A stretch of DNA of 64,000 bases, taken from the NCBI GenBank assembly GCA_004352715.1, contig SCFE01000004.1, positions 1,347,047 through 1,411,046 of the forward strand, in the 5' to 3' direction. Shown in pieces: positions 11,394 through 23,101 of this stretch. Both the position numbers and the translations under genes were made by a program. This DNA is from Hofstenia miamia (Eukaryota > Xenacoelomorpha > Acoela). The notes under the pieces are model-generated. The model had not been told where the DNA came from and did not search any database. It was given only the letters and a program-made list of their open reading frames with translations. The stretch's first letter is position 1, and the number at the start of each line of letters is the position of its first letter.

Positions 11394-11984
11394 ATACAAG
11401 TACAATTAGAATCTATTAGTCTTTAAGAATTTTAAAGATTGAAGGGTTTGACTTCTTAAATTGTTCCTTAATTCTGTTAGTGTTCTTCCGCCTTACAATT
11501 ATGAATGACCCGTGACCAGATTTGTCTAAGAATGCCTAGCAACCCCCCATCGTCGAGTTTTTGACTTGATTGACTGTTAGACGAGTTGACCCGTAACCAC
11601 CCTGAATGATATACAGAAATATTATTTGCAGTACTAGGTCAAATCTGGGACATCTTGGTTATGCTGGACGACAATTATGTCAACGGTCTAATTCAAATAT
11701 CAACATGCACTCTGGTTTGAGAAGAGGAAACATGAAAAGTATTTAGTTTTACAATGTGTAATATGGTTTTGCACTTAACCACTTACCATAAATGTAAGAA
11801 GATATGATTGGTGCATAAAATGCAGAAATTACTATTTCCCAACAAAGTCACATTGAAACAAGCTAGCCTATACCTAAATCAAGTTTATAACGTTGCTATG
11901 GACATTTGGTTTACTTCATGCCATCTTGTAAATTATTTTTTGACAAATTGTTAGCACTTTGCAAAACAATCGACGTACTATGTA

Positions 11985-12209
11985 CAGGGGCATACCCAGG
12001 ATTTTCTGACGGGGGGACATCATTGTTATTTCCTAATGTTTTTTGAAAATATTGAGAAAATAGACCCTAAAAAATGCATTTCACGATCCTAGATTTTAAA
12101 TTTTTCAATATTTTAAGAAAAAATTTTTGATTTATCCATTCAAAATTTAATTTGGAAACCTTACGAGGGGGGGGCGACATTCCACCATGCCCCCCTGGGT
12201 ACGCCACTG
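11985..12209. mobile_element. MITE with CAGKGGCRTACCCAGG termini, copy 1
   Basis: The left end reads CAGGGGCATACCCAGG; the right end in reverse complement reads CAGTGGCGTACCCAGG. It is 225 bp with no coding. Flanks ACTATGTA (left) and ACTACATG (right) are a plausible decayed 8-10 bp duplication, fitting a hAT-like origin. A related copy lies at 45,112-45,338. Confidence 0.75.
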
Positions 12210-13125
12210 ACTACATGTACAAGAGAACTTGCAAAATTCATCAGTTAACATTATATCTCAAAACATTTCCCTTTGGCCATATTTGAGCAAAGGTAAATGT
12301 TCTCTATTCTTGACATCTTTAATGTATCTCAATGAGTACAATTTACCACAAACTTCATAGAAGAAAAAAGGAAAATGAACAAACGATAAGTTCTTATTGC
12401 AATGGTGGCAAGTGCCGGAGATAGGCACATGAGTTTGTCCTTAACATGATAAGTTTTGCTTTAAAATTTTTTACATCACTCTTGCTATTATTTAACAAGC
12501 ATTTTAAAATAAGATTATAAAAAAGGTGTATTGAATGAAAAAGTAAGAAAAATCTGCATAAACTATAAATTTGCTTGGCTTAATAAAGGCTTGTTTTTGG
12601 GCTCGGCCTGACTTGGCTTGGTACGTTAGAAGTTCGGCTTGTTGACAAGTCTAGTAGTAATAATTGTATTAATACTTGTATCAAATAGAAAAGAAATGTG
12701 TGACTATATGAGTTAATGGATTTGTGACTCTATGATATTAAAGAAGACAATATATCTCTGAAAAAGAACGGAGAAGATGCTTTACAAAATATTACAGAAA
12801 AGTGCCACAAGTTTTCAAATTTTGTTGTAAACTGCATGCTATAAAAGAAAGAATTTATGTAGATTGAACACAATTCTTTAAATTTATTTTCTATTAAATA
12901 ATATGGAATTTATAATTTGGGGTAACAAAGTTACCCCAAACGATGATGCCCATATTTGTAAACGTTACCATGTAGAAGGGTTAAGTATGTAAACTTTTTG
13001 AGCTTAGCCAACAAACATATCAAAAAATTTCGTAAAATCCCGCAATCTCCGCAGATGTGTGCTACCATAAATTTTTAATTGTCATAGCATTATTATTTAA
13101 TATGCCGATATATATATATATATAT

Positions 13126-16100
13126 TGTAGTATCAACTGATTTAGAGTTAGAGTAATATTAAAGTACAAATAACATCTACAGTATGAGGCGTGATAAACA
13201 ACTGTGAGTAAGCACTGAGAGAGAGAATGTCTACAAAAGCAGGTAACCTTGTGACATGGGTGATTTAGTTTAACGAATGGCAAGAGAATTGTAATTAATT
13301 TGATCGAGCTTGTGAGACAAAAATTATGAGTAAAACCATGATTAGAGAATTTCACTGCAAATTCATGGCCAAAGCCGGAGTGCAACATCACAGCCATTGA
13401 AATTAATTCAACGATAAGCAATGCCAAGTATCTGATCAGGGAAGAACCGGACATAAAATCGTAAAATGTTTGTAATTCTGTGGTGAGTATCTTCTTGTAC
13501 TTTATATAATAAAGATCCGTCATTGGTTTAGGTATTTCCACGGATTGTGAGAGATTGTTGATGCGGCTTTGGAATATATTGTAGTATTTATGGTAAAGTT
13601 TTTTGTCCTTGAAGGCTATCATTAATGTCATTTTAGAATCTACGTCTGAAGTATGAGCTTGACTGTATCTAGCTTTGAGTCTAGGAAAAACAACTTGAAG
13701 ACTGCTGATAACGAGTTGTGGAAAGTTGTGTTTTTATATAAAAAGTTAATGTTTTCCATAATTAGTGATTCTGTCATCTTATTGGTTCTGTTTACGCGAG
13801 CACTAATCATCGTCACGATTTTGAGGCGTTTAGAGATGTCGCCATATTTAAACTCTTCTTTCCAGAGGTTCAACCAGATGAGGGCTTTGGCTCTGGCGAA
13901 TGAGGCATGTTTTTCACTCTTTTGTTCGTGATTTTTTGCTTGATATCGGTAATTTGAGAGTGGATAGGTTCACCCTTTTTATAGATTGTTTCAGGGGTGT
14001 TTTTGCTGTCAATGTATAGGCGATTTTCTTGGTGTCACTCCTTAAGTATTTTGACTGCTTCTTTGAATAGTGAGTTTTTTTGAATCGACATATGTCGTTG
14101 TGATTGTTGAAATATAGTTGTGTGCTGGGAATGTCATTGTACACTGGTTTTGTCTTTTTGTCTTTAGTGTAAGGCATTATGATCAGAATGTCAATGATGG
14201 TGGGAGGTATGTAGAAAGCGTTTTTGGTAGCCACTTTTCATTCCCATTATAGCCAATTTCCATGAGTGGAGGCTATTTCTGCAGTGCTAATGGTAATTGG
14301 GTAGTTGATTAGTTGTCTAGGGAGCTCTTCGATGGTTGATAGGTTGCATGTCCTTTTTAGAGCAATTTTCGAGTTGTTATCTATATTGAAAAGAGCTTTT
14401 GCACATTTGACATCAAGATCGGTTTGCTGTATTGGTGCCATCAAGCATTCTAATTCTTGTTTTGAGTAAGATTCAATGAAGAAGTGCATTTTGATCATTT
14501 CTACGTCAGAAACCTTTGCCTGTTGAAATGTTAAGGGAGTGATCCCAATTTCCTTTTCATGGATTCCAAGCTTATTTTGAATGATGATGAGTGAGAGTCT
14601 TCCAAAAGGGTTTTTGTAGTTGATGAGCTTGATGATATATTTTTTGAGGCGATTGATGTTAGTTTGTTTAGCTTTTAATGGGGAGGTTGTTAGGAACATT
14701 TCTAATAGCAGGCAGTTTTTGAGTTTGTGAGGTTGAGGAACATTTGCAATTTCAAAAAAAACAGCTTTGTAACTTTGCAGTGTGCCTTTTTAGTTATGGG
14801 AGTTGTCATGTGTTATCAGGATGCTGATTAGCCATAACACTGGGTTTGCTGGGATGTCCAGCATTTGGGATTCTTTGAATAGTTCCTTTCAGTTTTATCT
14901 TTAAATCATGTTGCTGTTATGATATGAGAGAGTAGGCATTCTGTTTCTGTAGAGTACGTGCAGTGAGGACACTCAATTTTGATTTGTGGCCACTGCTCAT
15001 TGTCGTATTTGTTTGCTTTGAGCTGAATCCAGGGGCTGTGAATCTCATTAAAGGCTTGTTGTGATTGACTGAACGAAAATTTACAGCAAATATCAGTAAT
15101 GGTTGATCTTGTGCAATGTTGTGTCAATTGCTATCCTCTCTTCTGTTATGATTTTTTGCATAGGTACAATACTGTTCACTAATATATCAATGAATATTAG
15201 GTTAGTAATGCTGTTTTTATGTGTCACCACGGATCTGAGAAGAGTGGATTGGCAAATGATATAAAGTTTTCCAGGTACTCCTGCAAATTGAGAACATTAT
15301 TATGTATGGTTTCATTTTTTTCTTCAATGTAGATGAATGCAATTTTGACGGAGATTGCTTGAGCAGTGACTAGTATTAGTTTGATGCATTGTACCATTTT
15401 ACTGTCTTCTTTGTCCACTTTCTTTAGAAAGCATATGATCATTAAATTGTTCCAATCAATGTTTATTGTTGAGATCTTTTGGCTGGCATGTTTGTTTTTG
15501 ACAAATTCGTATTCTCTGCTAAGTTCTTCTTTCATCCATTCATCATAAAAGATTAGTGTGGTGATTTTTGGGCGTTTTCTCGCCTCTATAATGGTAGGTA
15601 AAGCTCCATGGTGAATTTGGTTTTCAGATATGCTTAAGAGTTCCAATGTGAGACGTTTTGTTTACTCTGACGGATTGTTTGCACTGATGTGTTGAACTCT
15701 TCTTGTAGGTATGAAGTAAGGATGGAGGATTTCCCCTTCAAAGATTGACATTTCCTCAAGGTGTTTTTGTAGCTGGCAGATTGCTTGCTGCTGTGATCAG
15801 AGGTTGTTGAACTGACTGTTGATAAGTTCCCAAGGATTTTTTGTTTGATTGGTATGCGTGAGATAGGAAGGGGTGAGTGTTTCCATTTTTCAAAAGCGCA
15901 TATGGATGTCACAGAGCTTGAAGTATTTGATGGTAAGTCAGTGCTAGCTCCTGAATCCGTACCTTTGCAATTAATCTAGTAAAGATTGCAGGATTGGTAG
16001 CATCTCAAAATCCGAGTCTGATGCACTTATACTAACTAAGACCTGAGATGCACCTGAGTTTTCTTCATTAGATGAGCTGTTGGTTTTGACTGCTTTGCTC

Positions 16101-16136
16101 TTTGGAGGAGTGTTTGTCCATTGCTGGCGTTTCATC
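13126..16136 (-). pseudogene. ORF-X of gypsy copy A (unrecognised, downstream of integrase)
   Basis: A roughly 3-kb minus-strand region starting near MKRQQWTNTPPKS (16,136) runs after integrase in the position where some gypsy elements carry env. It is split into open pieces at 15,912-15,634, 15,646-15,224, 15,127-14,906, 14,699-14,247, 14,234-13,914, 13,873-13,640 and 13,631-13,062. Several blocks align with copy C: RPKITTLIFYDEWM with RLKVNTIISYNSRM; INYPITISTAEIAS with INYPVTIGTATLAA; KRLKIVTMISARV with KRIKIITMIRANV. I see no signal peptide, no clear membrane anchor and no zinc knuckle. It may be an envelope-like, gag-like or novel product; I do not recognise a family. The right-hand piece 13,631-13,062 shades into the neighbouring repeat. 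Confidence 0.55.
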
Positions 16137-16359
16137 TTCTAAAGAAACAATGTTAATATACCATTCATTATAATCAATGTTTTGTTTAGTAGTACAAGTA
16201 GGTTGTATATGCATTGGCAATTTAGCATTTTTAGGTTGCTCAGAATTTTTAGAATTCGGGTTGTCTAGGATTTTAGTTTTTGTTTTTCCTCTATTAGATC
16301 TAGTTGGCTTGTATTGTATTGCTAGTTATTATCAGTTTTGAGGACAGTGAATTCTTTCA

Positions 16360-17310
16360 TGTTGTTTAAGTTGCAGCTTCAATGTTTTTGGCAGTATGTT
16401 TAAGGTTTTGAAAATTAGAAATTTTTCTGTTACTGAGTAAGTAGCTATTGTGGGGGAGTACTTTCTTGATTGAAAATGGACCAAACCAATTTGTTGCTAA
16501 CTTTTGTACTTGCTTTTCAGTGGTAATAACTCCAGTTAAAAATTGGTAGACTGTGGTTCACTGTACATGAATTTATATTAGTATCATGTCTGGTGTACTG
16601 CACTTTTGGAGGCGTTTAGACAAAAGTTTACTACAGTAATCATTGTCTATAGCCTTGTTGTATTCTTTGAAGAGCATGCCTACGGAGGTTGGTGCCTCTT
16701 GGCTGAAGACTGCTTGGTAGGGCATCATTTTGGTGGTTGTGTGGGTTGAGGTGATATAAAGAACTTGATGATGGGTAATACTTCACGCCAGTGTTTGCCT
16801 CCTATGTTAGTGGTGGTGGCTCACATGAGTTTGATTAGTGTCCTATTTAATATTTCGACTCCTCCATTGGCTTGGGGGTGGTGAGCCATAGAGTGATTAT
16901 GTGTAGTTTTGAGGTGTTTGATTAAGCATTAGAAGAGTTTGCTTTTGACCTGTGATCAGATTTTCCATAGGTATAAATACACATATCCAGTAATTTATTA
17001 CTGCTTCAGTGACTGTTTGAGGTTTAATGTTTTTAGTGGAATCATTTTGCTGTATTTAATGAAGTTATCCACCATTAGTAGTATGTAAGAGTAACCTTCT
17101 TCATCTTTAGATAGCTGTTTGATGTCCACATTTACAATTTCATTCATTCTCTCCAAAGTGATTTTTTCCAGTTCAGCATATTAATCTGGGAATCTGGATT
17201 TGTTCTGCTGGATGCATGTTGGGCATTTGTTTATTACGTCTTCAATGGTTTTACAAAGATGTGTGGTGACATCTTTCATGAAATTTTTTAACTAATTCTC
17301 TCTTATAGTA
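16360..17310 (-). pseudogene. Gypsy copy A integrase
   Basis: The zinc-binding half ends in NKCPTCIQQNK (near 17,220). The catalytic core contains VNVDIKQLSKDEEGYSYIL (first Asp, near 17,110) and HHPQANGGVEILNRT (the conserved HPQxNG with the catalytic Glu, near 16,870). A GPY/F C-terminal module is visible near 16,500-16,380 (NWFGPFSIKKVLPHNSYLL). This is the most complete integrase in the window, but it is broken by stops. Confidence 0.85.
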
Positions 17311-17649
17311 TTTCAGAAAAGCTATGCGATTTTTGGTTTTGGAAGCTGCATAGAGGATTCCACTATCTGTGATAATTCAGTTGTATTTCTGGAAGTATTT
17401 TGTGGCTAGGGTGTTGTCAATGCTCTTTTTGGTCTCAATGTTATTAATGATCTATTTTAAGATAATGTCATTGCATTGTGCTTCAGCTATTTTTTCAGGT
17501 GTAATTTCTTCTCATATACTTATGGCGAGTATTGGCTGACAATTTTTGTCTACATTGATATCTGAGAGTTCTTTGTACTGCATTGATCATATGAAGTTGA
17601 AGTTGGATATTTCATGCTCAGGTTTTTTGAGTTCTTGTTGGTAATGTGG

Positions 17650-18188
17650 TAGGGCAGTCCAAAGGTCGGCATTGTTGTGGAGTCTCCATTTTCTGTGTGT
17701 TATCTAGAAAGAGAAGAAACTGAGGTAATTGATCCATCTGGCTATGATTGTAAAGCGATTACCAGAATATTTTTAAGCCAGCATAGACTGCTGTTGTCAG
17801 TACACACAATGAAAGTCTTTTCTCTGATTAGGAAGTGGTGGAAGATTTTGAGTGACTCCACCAATGCAATCATTTCCAGTTTTGTTGCTCCATAATTTAG
17901 TTTGGAGGTTTGTAATTTTCGTGAGAAGTATTGAATAGGCTTTTCCTCTCCATTTTGTATGTGGCTGAGTGTTGCTCTGATGGCGACTATGCTGGCATCA
18001 GTATCAAAGATGAATGTATCTTTTGAGTTAGAGCAGTTGAGAGTGGGGATGCTTTTCATGAATTTTTTTAGTTGGTCTTCTTGCACTTTCCAGTTCCACT
18101 TGAAGTCTTGTTTCCCTCTTAGTAAATTTGACATGTTAGGGGTTTTCTCTGCCAGATTGGGCACAAACATGTGATAGTAATTGAACAT
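17650..18188 (-). pseudogene. Gypsy copy A RT connection and RNase H
   Basis: The open segment 18,188-17,742 contains the gypsy connection region (MFNYYHMFVPNLAEKT), then the RNase H start FIFDTDASIVAIRATLSH (first catalytic Asp), IQYFSRKL and FIVCTDNSSLCWL (a later catalytic Asp). These are standard Ty3/gypsy RNase H landmarks. Homologous segments exist in copies B (30,102-29,887) and C (63,420-62,950). Confidence 0.85.
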
Positions 18189-18289
18189 CTTTTTTGTTCC
18201 TTTGTGGCTGGATTTCTTCTATGAGTGCTTTGGCATTATCTTTGATATTATGTTGCTGTATTTGACTGTTCTCCCAAGGAATGTAACTT

Positions 18290-19100
18290 TTTTCACTGCA
18301 AATTAGCATTTCTTGGAGGTTATTCTTATGCCTGCAGTGTAGAGCAGTGTCAGGATTTTGTTGAGTTTGATACAGTGTTCCTCCACAGTTGTTGAGGATA
18401 TAAGGACGTTGTCAAAATAAGCTGTGATGCCATCTTCCAGTGTTGTTTTTTCATTTAGTAGTACCTTTGTTATGTACTGCTCGAGTGTTGCCAGAGCATT
18501 GCAGAGGCTGAATTCTATGTATAGCCACTCAAATAGCCCATAAATTGGGATAAATGCCGTTTTTTATATCAGATTCTTTCATAAGTACTTGCCTGTAGGC
18601 TTTACAGAGATTGATCATGGAGAAGATTTTATATTATGCAGCATTGTAGAAAATTTCGTCTATGAGGGGAAGGGGATACACGTCCTTCTTTGTAACCTCA
18701 TTTAGCATACAGAAGTCAATGCATAGATGGTATTTGTCTTCTTGTTTGACAAACACTGTTGCTGAGGCATATGGGCTCTTGCTTTTTCTGGTGATGTGTT
18801 TTTGCGAAATTCCGTAATGGTACACATATATTCTTCTTTTAAGTAATGAGACACTCTGTGACATTGTTGGAAGATGGGTTTTTTGGAGGTCATATTTATT
18901 TCATGTTTGACTCTGATAACTTTGATCATACTGATTTCACTGTGGTTGAATATCCCTGCATTACTTTGTAGAACAGCATTAATCATTTCTATTCGATGGT
19001 TGGTTAGATGATGATGAGTTTCTCTGGATATGATTGGAGCACCATTACTTTCATTTGTTGTATTTGTTGTGTTGCACATTAAGAGTTTGTAGGTTTTCAT
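18290..19100 (-). pseudogene. Gypsy copy A reverse transcriptase
   Basis: Read on the minus strand. A spacer with HRIEMINAVLQSNAGIFNHS leads into KSPYASATVFVKQEDKYHLC, then IDFCMLNEVTKKDVYPLPLI, the classical fingers and palm entry of Ty3/gypsy RT. The polymerase box near 18,410 reads AYFDNVLIS: YFDN replaces YxDD, so the second catalytic Asp is lost. Two frames are needed (19,100-18,702 and 18,864-18,634). Confidence 0.85.
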
Positions 19101-19926
19101 GACGAATTTGAACTAGAGTTGTTAAAAATCAATTTATTAAAGGGGAATTATTTCTAATCACAGATCAATCTGAAAGAATCGTGGAGAAAATAAATGTCAA
19201 AAGGTACCAAATCTAAATTTGATTTCTTCTTTCTTGAGGATAAGAAAACGTTGACTGCTGTATTGACATCCAGATGCCATTGAAGGTAAATAAAAACAAA
19301 GTATAACATGCAAAAAATAAGAAATAATGTGTAAAAAGACCATTAAACATTACAAAATCGAGAAAACGAGGCATAAAATGCTAGAAATACGGAAGTATTA
19401 TTTGAATATACAATATATAATAATCGAATTTAAGTGTATGCACGTTTTTCTTTCTCGTCTTTGAAAGGCTGTACTTCTACTGCCATGAAAATTTCACCTT
19501 TTTCAATACCTATGACGAAAAGATGACTTCATTTTAACATATTATTCAGTTTTTACAAAAATTGACATATATATATATTTTAAAGACGTAATCAATATTA
19601 TTTTTAGACGAATTTCAAAAATTCGCTTGAAAAACTATATATTTATCATTTTTTCTTTTGTACCAGAGGTAGTGATTAATAAATCGCATCAATTTACATA
19701 AATGTATAAATCGGGAAAAACGAAACTAACAAAAATTGTTGTGATAATAATTGAGATTTTTCCAACTTGCGAAAAATATTTTTGTGCATAGAATGAATTC
19801 TACTATCACATGATTTTAAAATATTTTATTTAATAGTGATAATGTCTAAATTGATTTGGAATTCAATGCTTATAAAATTTGTTCATTAATTAGTTGGTTA
19901 CATTTTGACATTTGAATAATGTGATA
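19101..19926. other. No recognisable feature
   Basis: AT-rich DNA upstream of the RT remnant; no gag, protease or LTR recognised. Confidence 0.5.
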
Positions 19927-19928
19927 TA

Positions 19929-20144
19929 CAGGGTGGCTATAAAGTCATGAAAGAGAGTAAACTGGTATATTTACTTTTAAAAAGCAAACGAATAATTCCA
20001 AATAAATATATTTAATTGACAACATTTTGGAATCTATGTTTATATAATAACTGTTCGATGTGTGCACCGCACCTTGTCTTCACTGCCTCAGAAAGTGACA
20101 AACTTTGTCTTCAGGAAATCTGTGACACACCTTCTATTGTGAGG
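19929..20144 (-). mobile_element. 3' fragment of a third mariner-like family
   Basis: It begins CAGGGTGGCTATAAAGTCAT right after TA (19,927-19,928), a mariner-style terminus. The minus-strand reading of the inner part gives GAHIEQLLYKHRF, resembling the usual C-terminus of mariner-type transposases. The fragment stops where a hAT-like element begins at 20,145. Confidence 0.6.
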
Positions 20145-21044
20145 CAAAGATGGAATCGGCTACCGGTGAGCCAGATCGGCAATTAACTGGCACGCAGCCA
20201 CTTTTAAATTTCTTGAAAGGCCTGTAAAATTATCGGCCGTTTACCGGCCAAAATGATAAAAAAATTCTTGTTTGATCTTATAAAGAGAGAATTCCTATAA
20301 GAATCTAAATTCAAAAAACGTTTGTAGTTTCAGCAATCTTCAGTTTTGCCATTAGAATGATAATTAAATGTACTTTCTGGAATTTCAGTAATTTACTATG
20401 ATTTGAATTGTTCACTGGATTTTGAAAAGTTAATTTGACTTCAGTTTTTATGGAACTTAGTAATAATTTTTGACAGAAGCTGTTTATAATTTTAGAGCCA
20501 TCATAGAAATTAAGCAACTTGAACGCTTGTATTTTTCTAATATTGGAGGGGAAGCTCAAAATAAATTTTAAAGCTTTTCGGTTGCAAAGACATTCAAACA
20601 CAATGTCAGTTGACACATCCTACTAATGGAGTAATTATGTTTGGCTTTAATGAAAAAAATTATAAATATATGTATATGGGTACTTGTAAATTATTCAATG
20701 CTAGCTGAGGTCAAATCCCACAGCAATATGAAACATAATGATTGATAAGGCTGCTCCCCTAGCTTTATGTAATTTAACTATCATAAAAAATATACTAACT
20801 AAGCAACATTAAATGTTCCCAATTTATATTCACGGGAAGTGAAAGCTGATTAAAGTTATACAAAGAGTTGATATATAGAAAATATCAAAATTGTGTTTTG
20901 CTAGAAATATAGTTTTAATAGTTTGAAAATTTTATATATCCAAAATCCAATATATATATATATATATATAGAATACACCTGCATATATTAAATATAAAAT
21001 GCAAAAAAATGTACCAACCGGCCGGTTTTAACTCTTGCCGACCA
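20145..21044. mobile_element. hAT-type MITE with CCGGC-rich ends, copy 1
   Basis: It starts CAAAGATGGAATCGGCTACC and then repeats GGCCGTTTACCGGCC; the interior parallels 23,102-24,086. The right end retains ACCGGCCGGTTTTAAC and TTGCCGACC but is cut off at about 21,044 where an unrelated repeat begins. The ORF at 20,616-20,311 lies in the interior and is not conserved with the second copy. Confidence 0.7.
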
Positions 21045-21100
21045 TGCCACTCATTCCCCACCAGTGGACCACTGGTGGAGGCTATATGGGTTGCACCGTA
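21045..21100. repeat. Fragment of the CCACCAGTGG palindrome repeat
   Basis: Contains CCACCAGTGG, a single A, then CCACTGGTGG, a near-perfect palindrome also found at 25,180 and in related form at 41,300 and 25,790-25,920. It abuts the truncated hAT-type MITE. Confidence 0.6.
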
Positions 21101-21699
21101 AAACTATTTTTTCTATCTAAAGTGTTTATTAGCTTGAAAAAATTAACTCATTTTGAAAATTTTATGAAGTTTAACCCTATTTTACCTGGGCTTTTTAGTG
21201 GCAGATGATTTCAGCTGAAAAACAGCAATAAATTTATATAAAAAGCTAAATTCCATAATAATAATAAATTGCTGTTTGATAAAAAACAAAGTATTAAGCG
21301 TGAACCTGGCACCAACTAAGGCTAGCGCTAATGTTAGCTAAAAGATTCAAATAAATATTGGCAATATAATTGTCTCTTGATAATATAGAAATGTTGCAAA
21401 AAGTATTGCACACTTTTGATTTATTGATTTGAAATATTTTTGCAAATTAACTTAAAGTATCTCACTATTCATATTATGTCGTCGCTGATCGGAAAGAGCT
21501 TGCAAGGATTTTCAAAAAATTTTTCCCAATGTCGATTTTTCTACAGAAAAATTGAAAGTGTCTATTTCAAACACGTTTTACACCAAAACATATTAATCTA
21601 TAAAACCATCTACAAACAATAATTTATTGCTGACTAAGCTATCTTGTTTAAATCGTGCTAATTCACTTTGTTGTAAATCATGTAATGAATTTGTAAGTT

Positions 21700-22806
21700 G
21701 CAGGGGTGTTTTTAAGGGGCGCTTAGCTCTCTCAGTTTTGATATCAAGTCCCCCCAGTTTTAATTTCAAAATATTTTTTTATGTATATTGGATAAGATGA
21801 TATAAAGTCTACTAATTTTTTTGTAGAATTGATTGCTTTGAACAATGCGCTAAAAGGAAGTATTTCAAGTTTTTTTCTTACAAAATATTTTAACTGTTCA
21901 TTATCTTTGATTATCATTTATCAACCAATCACAATCAGAATTTTTAACAAATCAGATATCTTGAAATGTTTATATCTGTGTAATCCTTGATTGTCTTAAT
22001 TCACTTGTCTTGCTAGTTTGTTACAGTTCGTGGCTTATCAAGGTTGGGTGGTATGCCACTGCTTGAAAGTTATTTTGTTATTTTTGTTGGTATTATATGG
22101 AAATTTCACTTAATTTATTTTTCAATTTTTAGAGAAATTTATTTTGTGGTGATTATGGACAAATTTATTGCTAGCAGTGATAATCATATTACTTCAGGAT
22201 CATCACAAAATTGTGACATTAGTAATTTTTATGAATTGCCTGTCCAACTGCCAGATATTCCAAACAATATTGCACAACACTTTGATGACATAATGCACCA
22301 ACCTTGTCTTCAAAAATTTCCAAAAACTCTATTTGTTATCAAAATTAATCATTCAATACAAGCATAAATTTTCTCAATGTTGATGTGATGAAATTTTTTG
22401 CAAAACACTTTCAAATTAGAGATGATATTTCATCCGAAGCATACGTGTTGAAAAACATTGTGAAATTGCAATCAAAAGAGATTCAAAATATTATTGAATT
22501 AATAAATTTAATGTATTCAAAAGAAATTACCCATCACTATCAAAACTTTTTCCGTTTGCACTTACTATACCTGTTGCAAATGTTTCTTGTGAACGATATT
22601 TTTCGACAATGCATCAAACAAGAAACTTTCTAAGAACTACTTTGAAGGAGAAACGTGCAAGGTCATTGGCGCTGATTTCTATTGAAAAAGAATTAGCAAG
22701 AGATATTGATTTTGAAGGTTGTGTCAATATTTCTGCAAAAACGAATTGCCTGCGCGACTCCATTGGAAAAAATCAGAAACGAAAGACATCTCTCTTGTTG
22801 ATTTAA
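21700..22806 (+). pseudogene. hAT-family transposase, internally deleted
   Basis: Two plus-strand pieces. The first (22,155-22,367) starts MDKFIASSDNHITSGSSQNC and resembles the low-complexity N-terminus of ZMYM/TTF-type hAT transposases. The second, reached by a frame change near 22,555, reads LTIPVANVSCERYFSTMHQ, then TRNFLRTTLKEKRARSLALI and SIEKELARDIDFEG: a clear hAT C-terminal dimerisation domain. The DDE core between them is mostly absent. A possible left terminus CAGGGGTGTTTTTAAGGGGC lies at about 21,702; no matching right terminus was found. An AATAAA lies at about 22,954. Confidence 0.75.
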
Positions 22807-23101
22807 AATTACTCTTGATTGTGATTTGATTATTATTTTTGGCAATATATATGCTTTATATCTCAAGGGTGCAAATTAAATTTTATGCATTTATTGTTTT
22901 GTTTTTGTCAATTATATACTTTGCTTTCCTTTAAAATAATTTTGTATATTTTGGAATAAAGTGTTTAATTTTTTTACATTATAATTGTTATTGTTGTCTA
23001 AGATGATTGATGTGGCAAAGTGCATTGCAAAGTAATTCAAATTACATTTTTAAAATTATTATCTATTTACGTTATATGCCCTTAGTTTTTAGACTGTGAA
23101 C

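Larger units (their letters stand above)
10755..12980. mobile_element. piggyBac-like non-autonomous element
   Basis: TTAA at 10,751-10,754 and 12,981-12,984 flank termini CCGTTCTACGTC (left) and, in reverse complement, CCCTTCTACATG (right). TTAA duplication with termini starting CC is characteristic of piggyBac-type elements. Near each end lies a 19-bp palindrome-like GGGGTAAC(W)GTTACCCC unit, at about 10,949-10,970 and 12,919-12,940. No transposase is recognisable in the 2.2 kb. It contains a nested MITE (11,985-12,209) and an assembly duplication (11,012-11,393). Confidence 0.7.
10640..13125. repeat. Old dispersed repeat split by a piggyBac-like insertion
   Basis: The left half (10,640-10,754) and right half (12,981-13,077 and on to about 13,125) together match the uninterrupted copy at about 3290-3960. 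The TTAA at the break occurs once in the uninterrupted copy and twice here. The right end runs into a short (TA)n tract. Confidence 0.7.
13126..19100 (-). mobile_element. Ty3/gypsy retrotransposon copy A (decayed)
   Basis: On the minus strand the order is reverse transcriptase, RNase H, integrase with GPY/F module, then a long further coding region (ORF-X). Gag and protease are not seen upstream of 19,100 and no LTRs were recognised, so the 5' part is probably lost. Many stops and frame changes occur in every domain. ORF-X is shared with gypsy copy C. Confidence 0.85.

Noticed and set aside
20311-20616. 101-codon minus-strand ORF in the first CCGGC hAT MITE
   Set aside because: The corresponding region of the second copy (23.3-23.7 kb) does not keep the frame.
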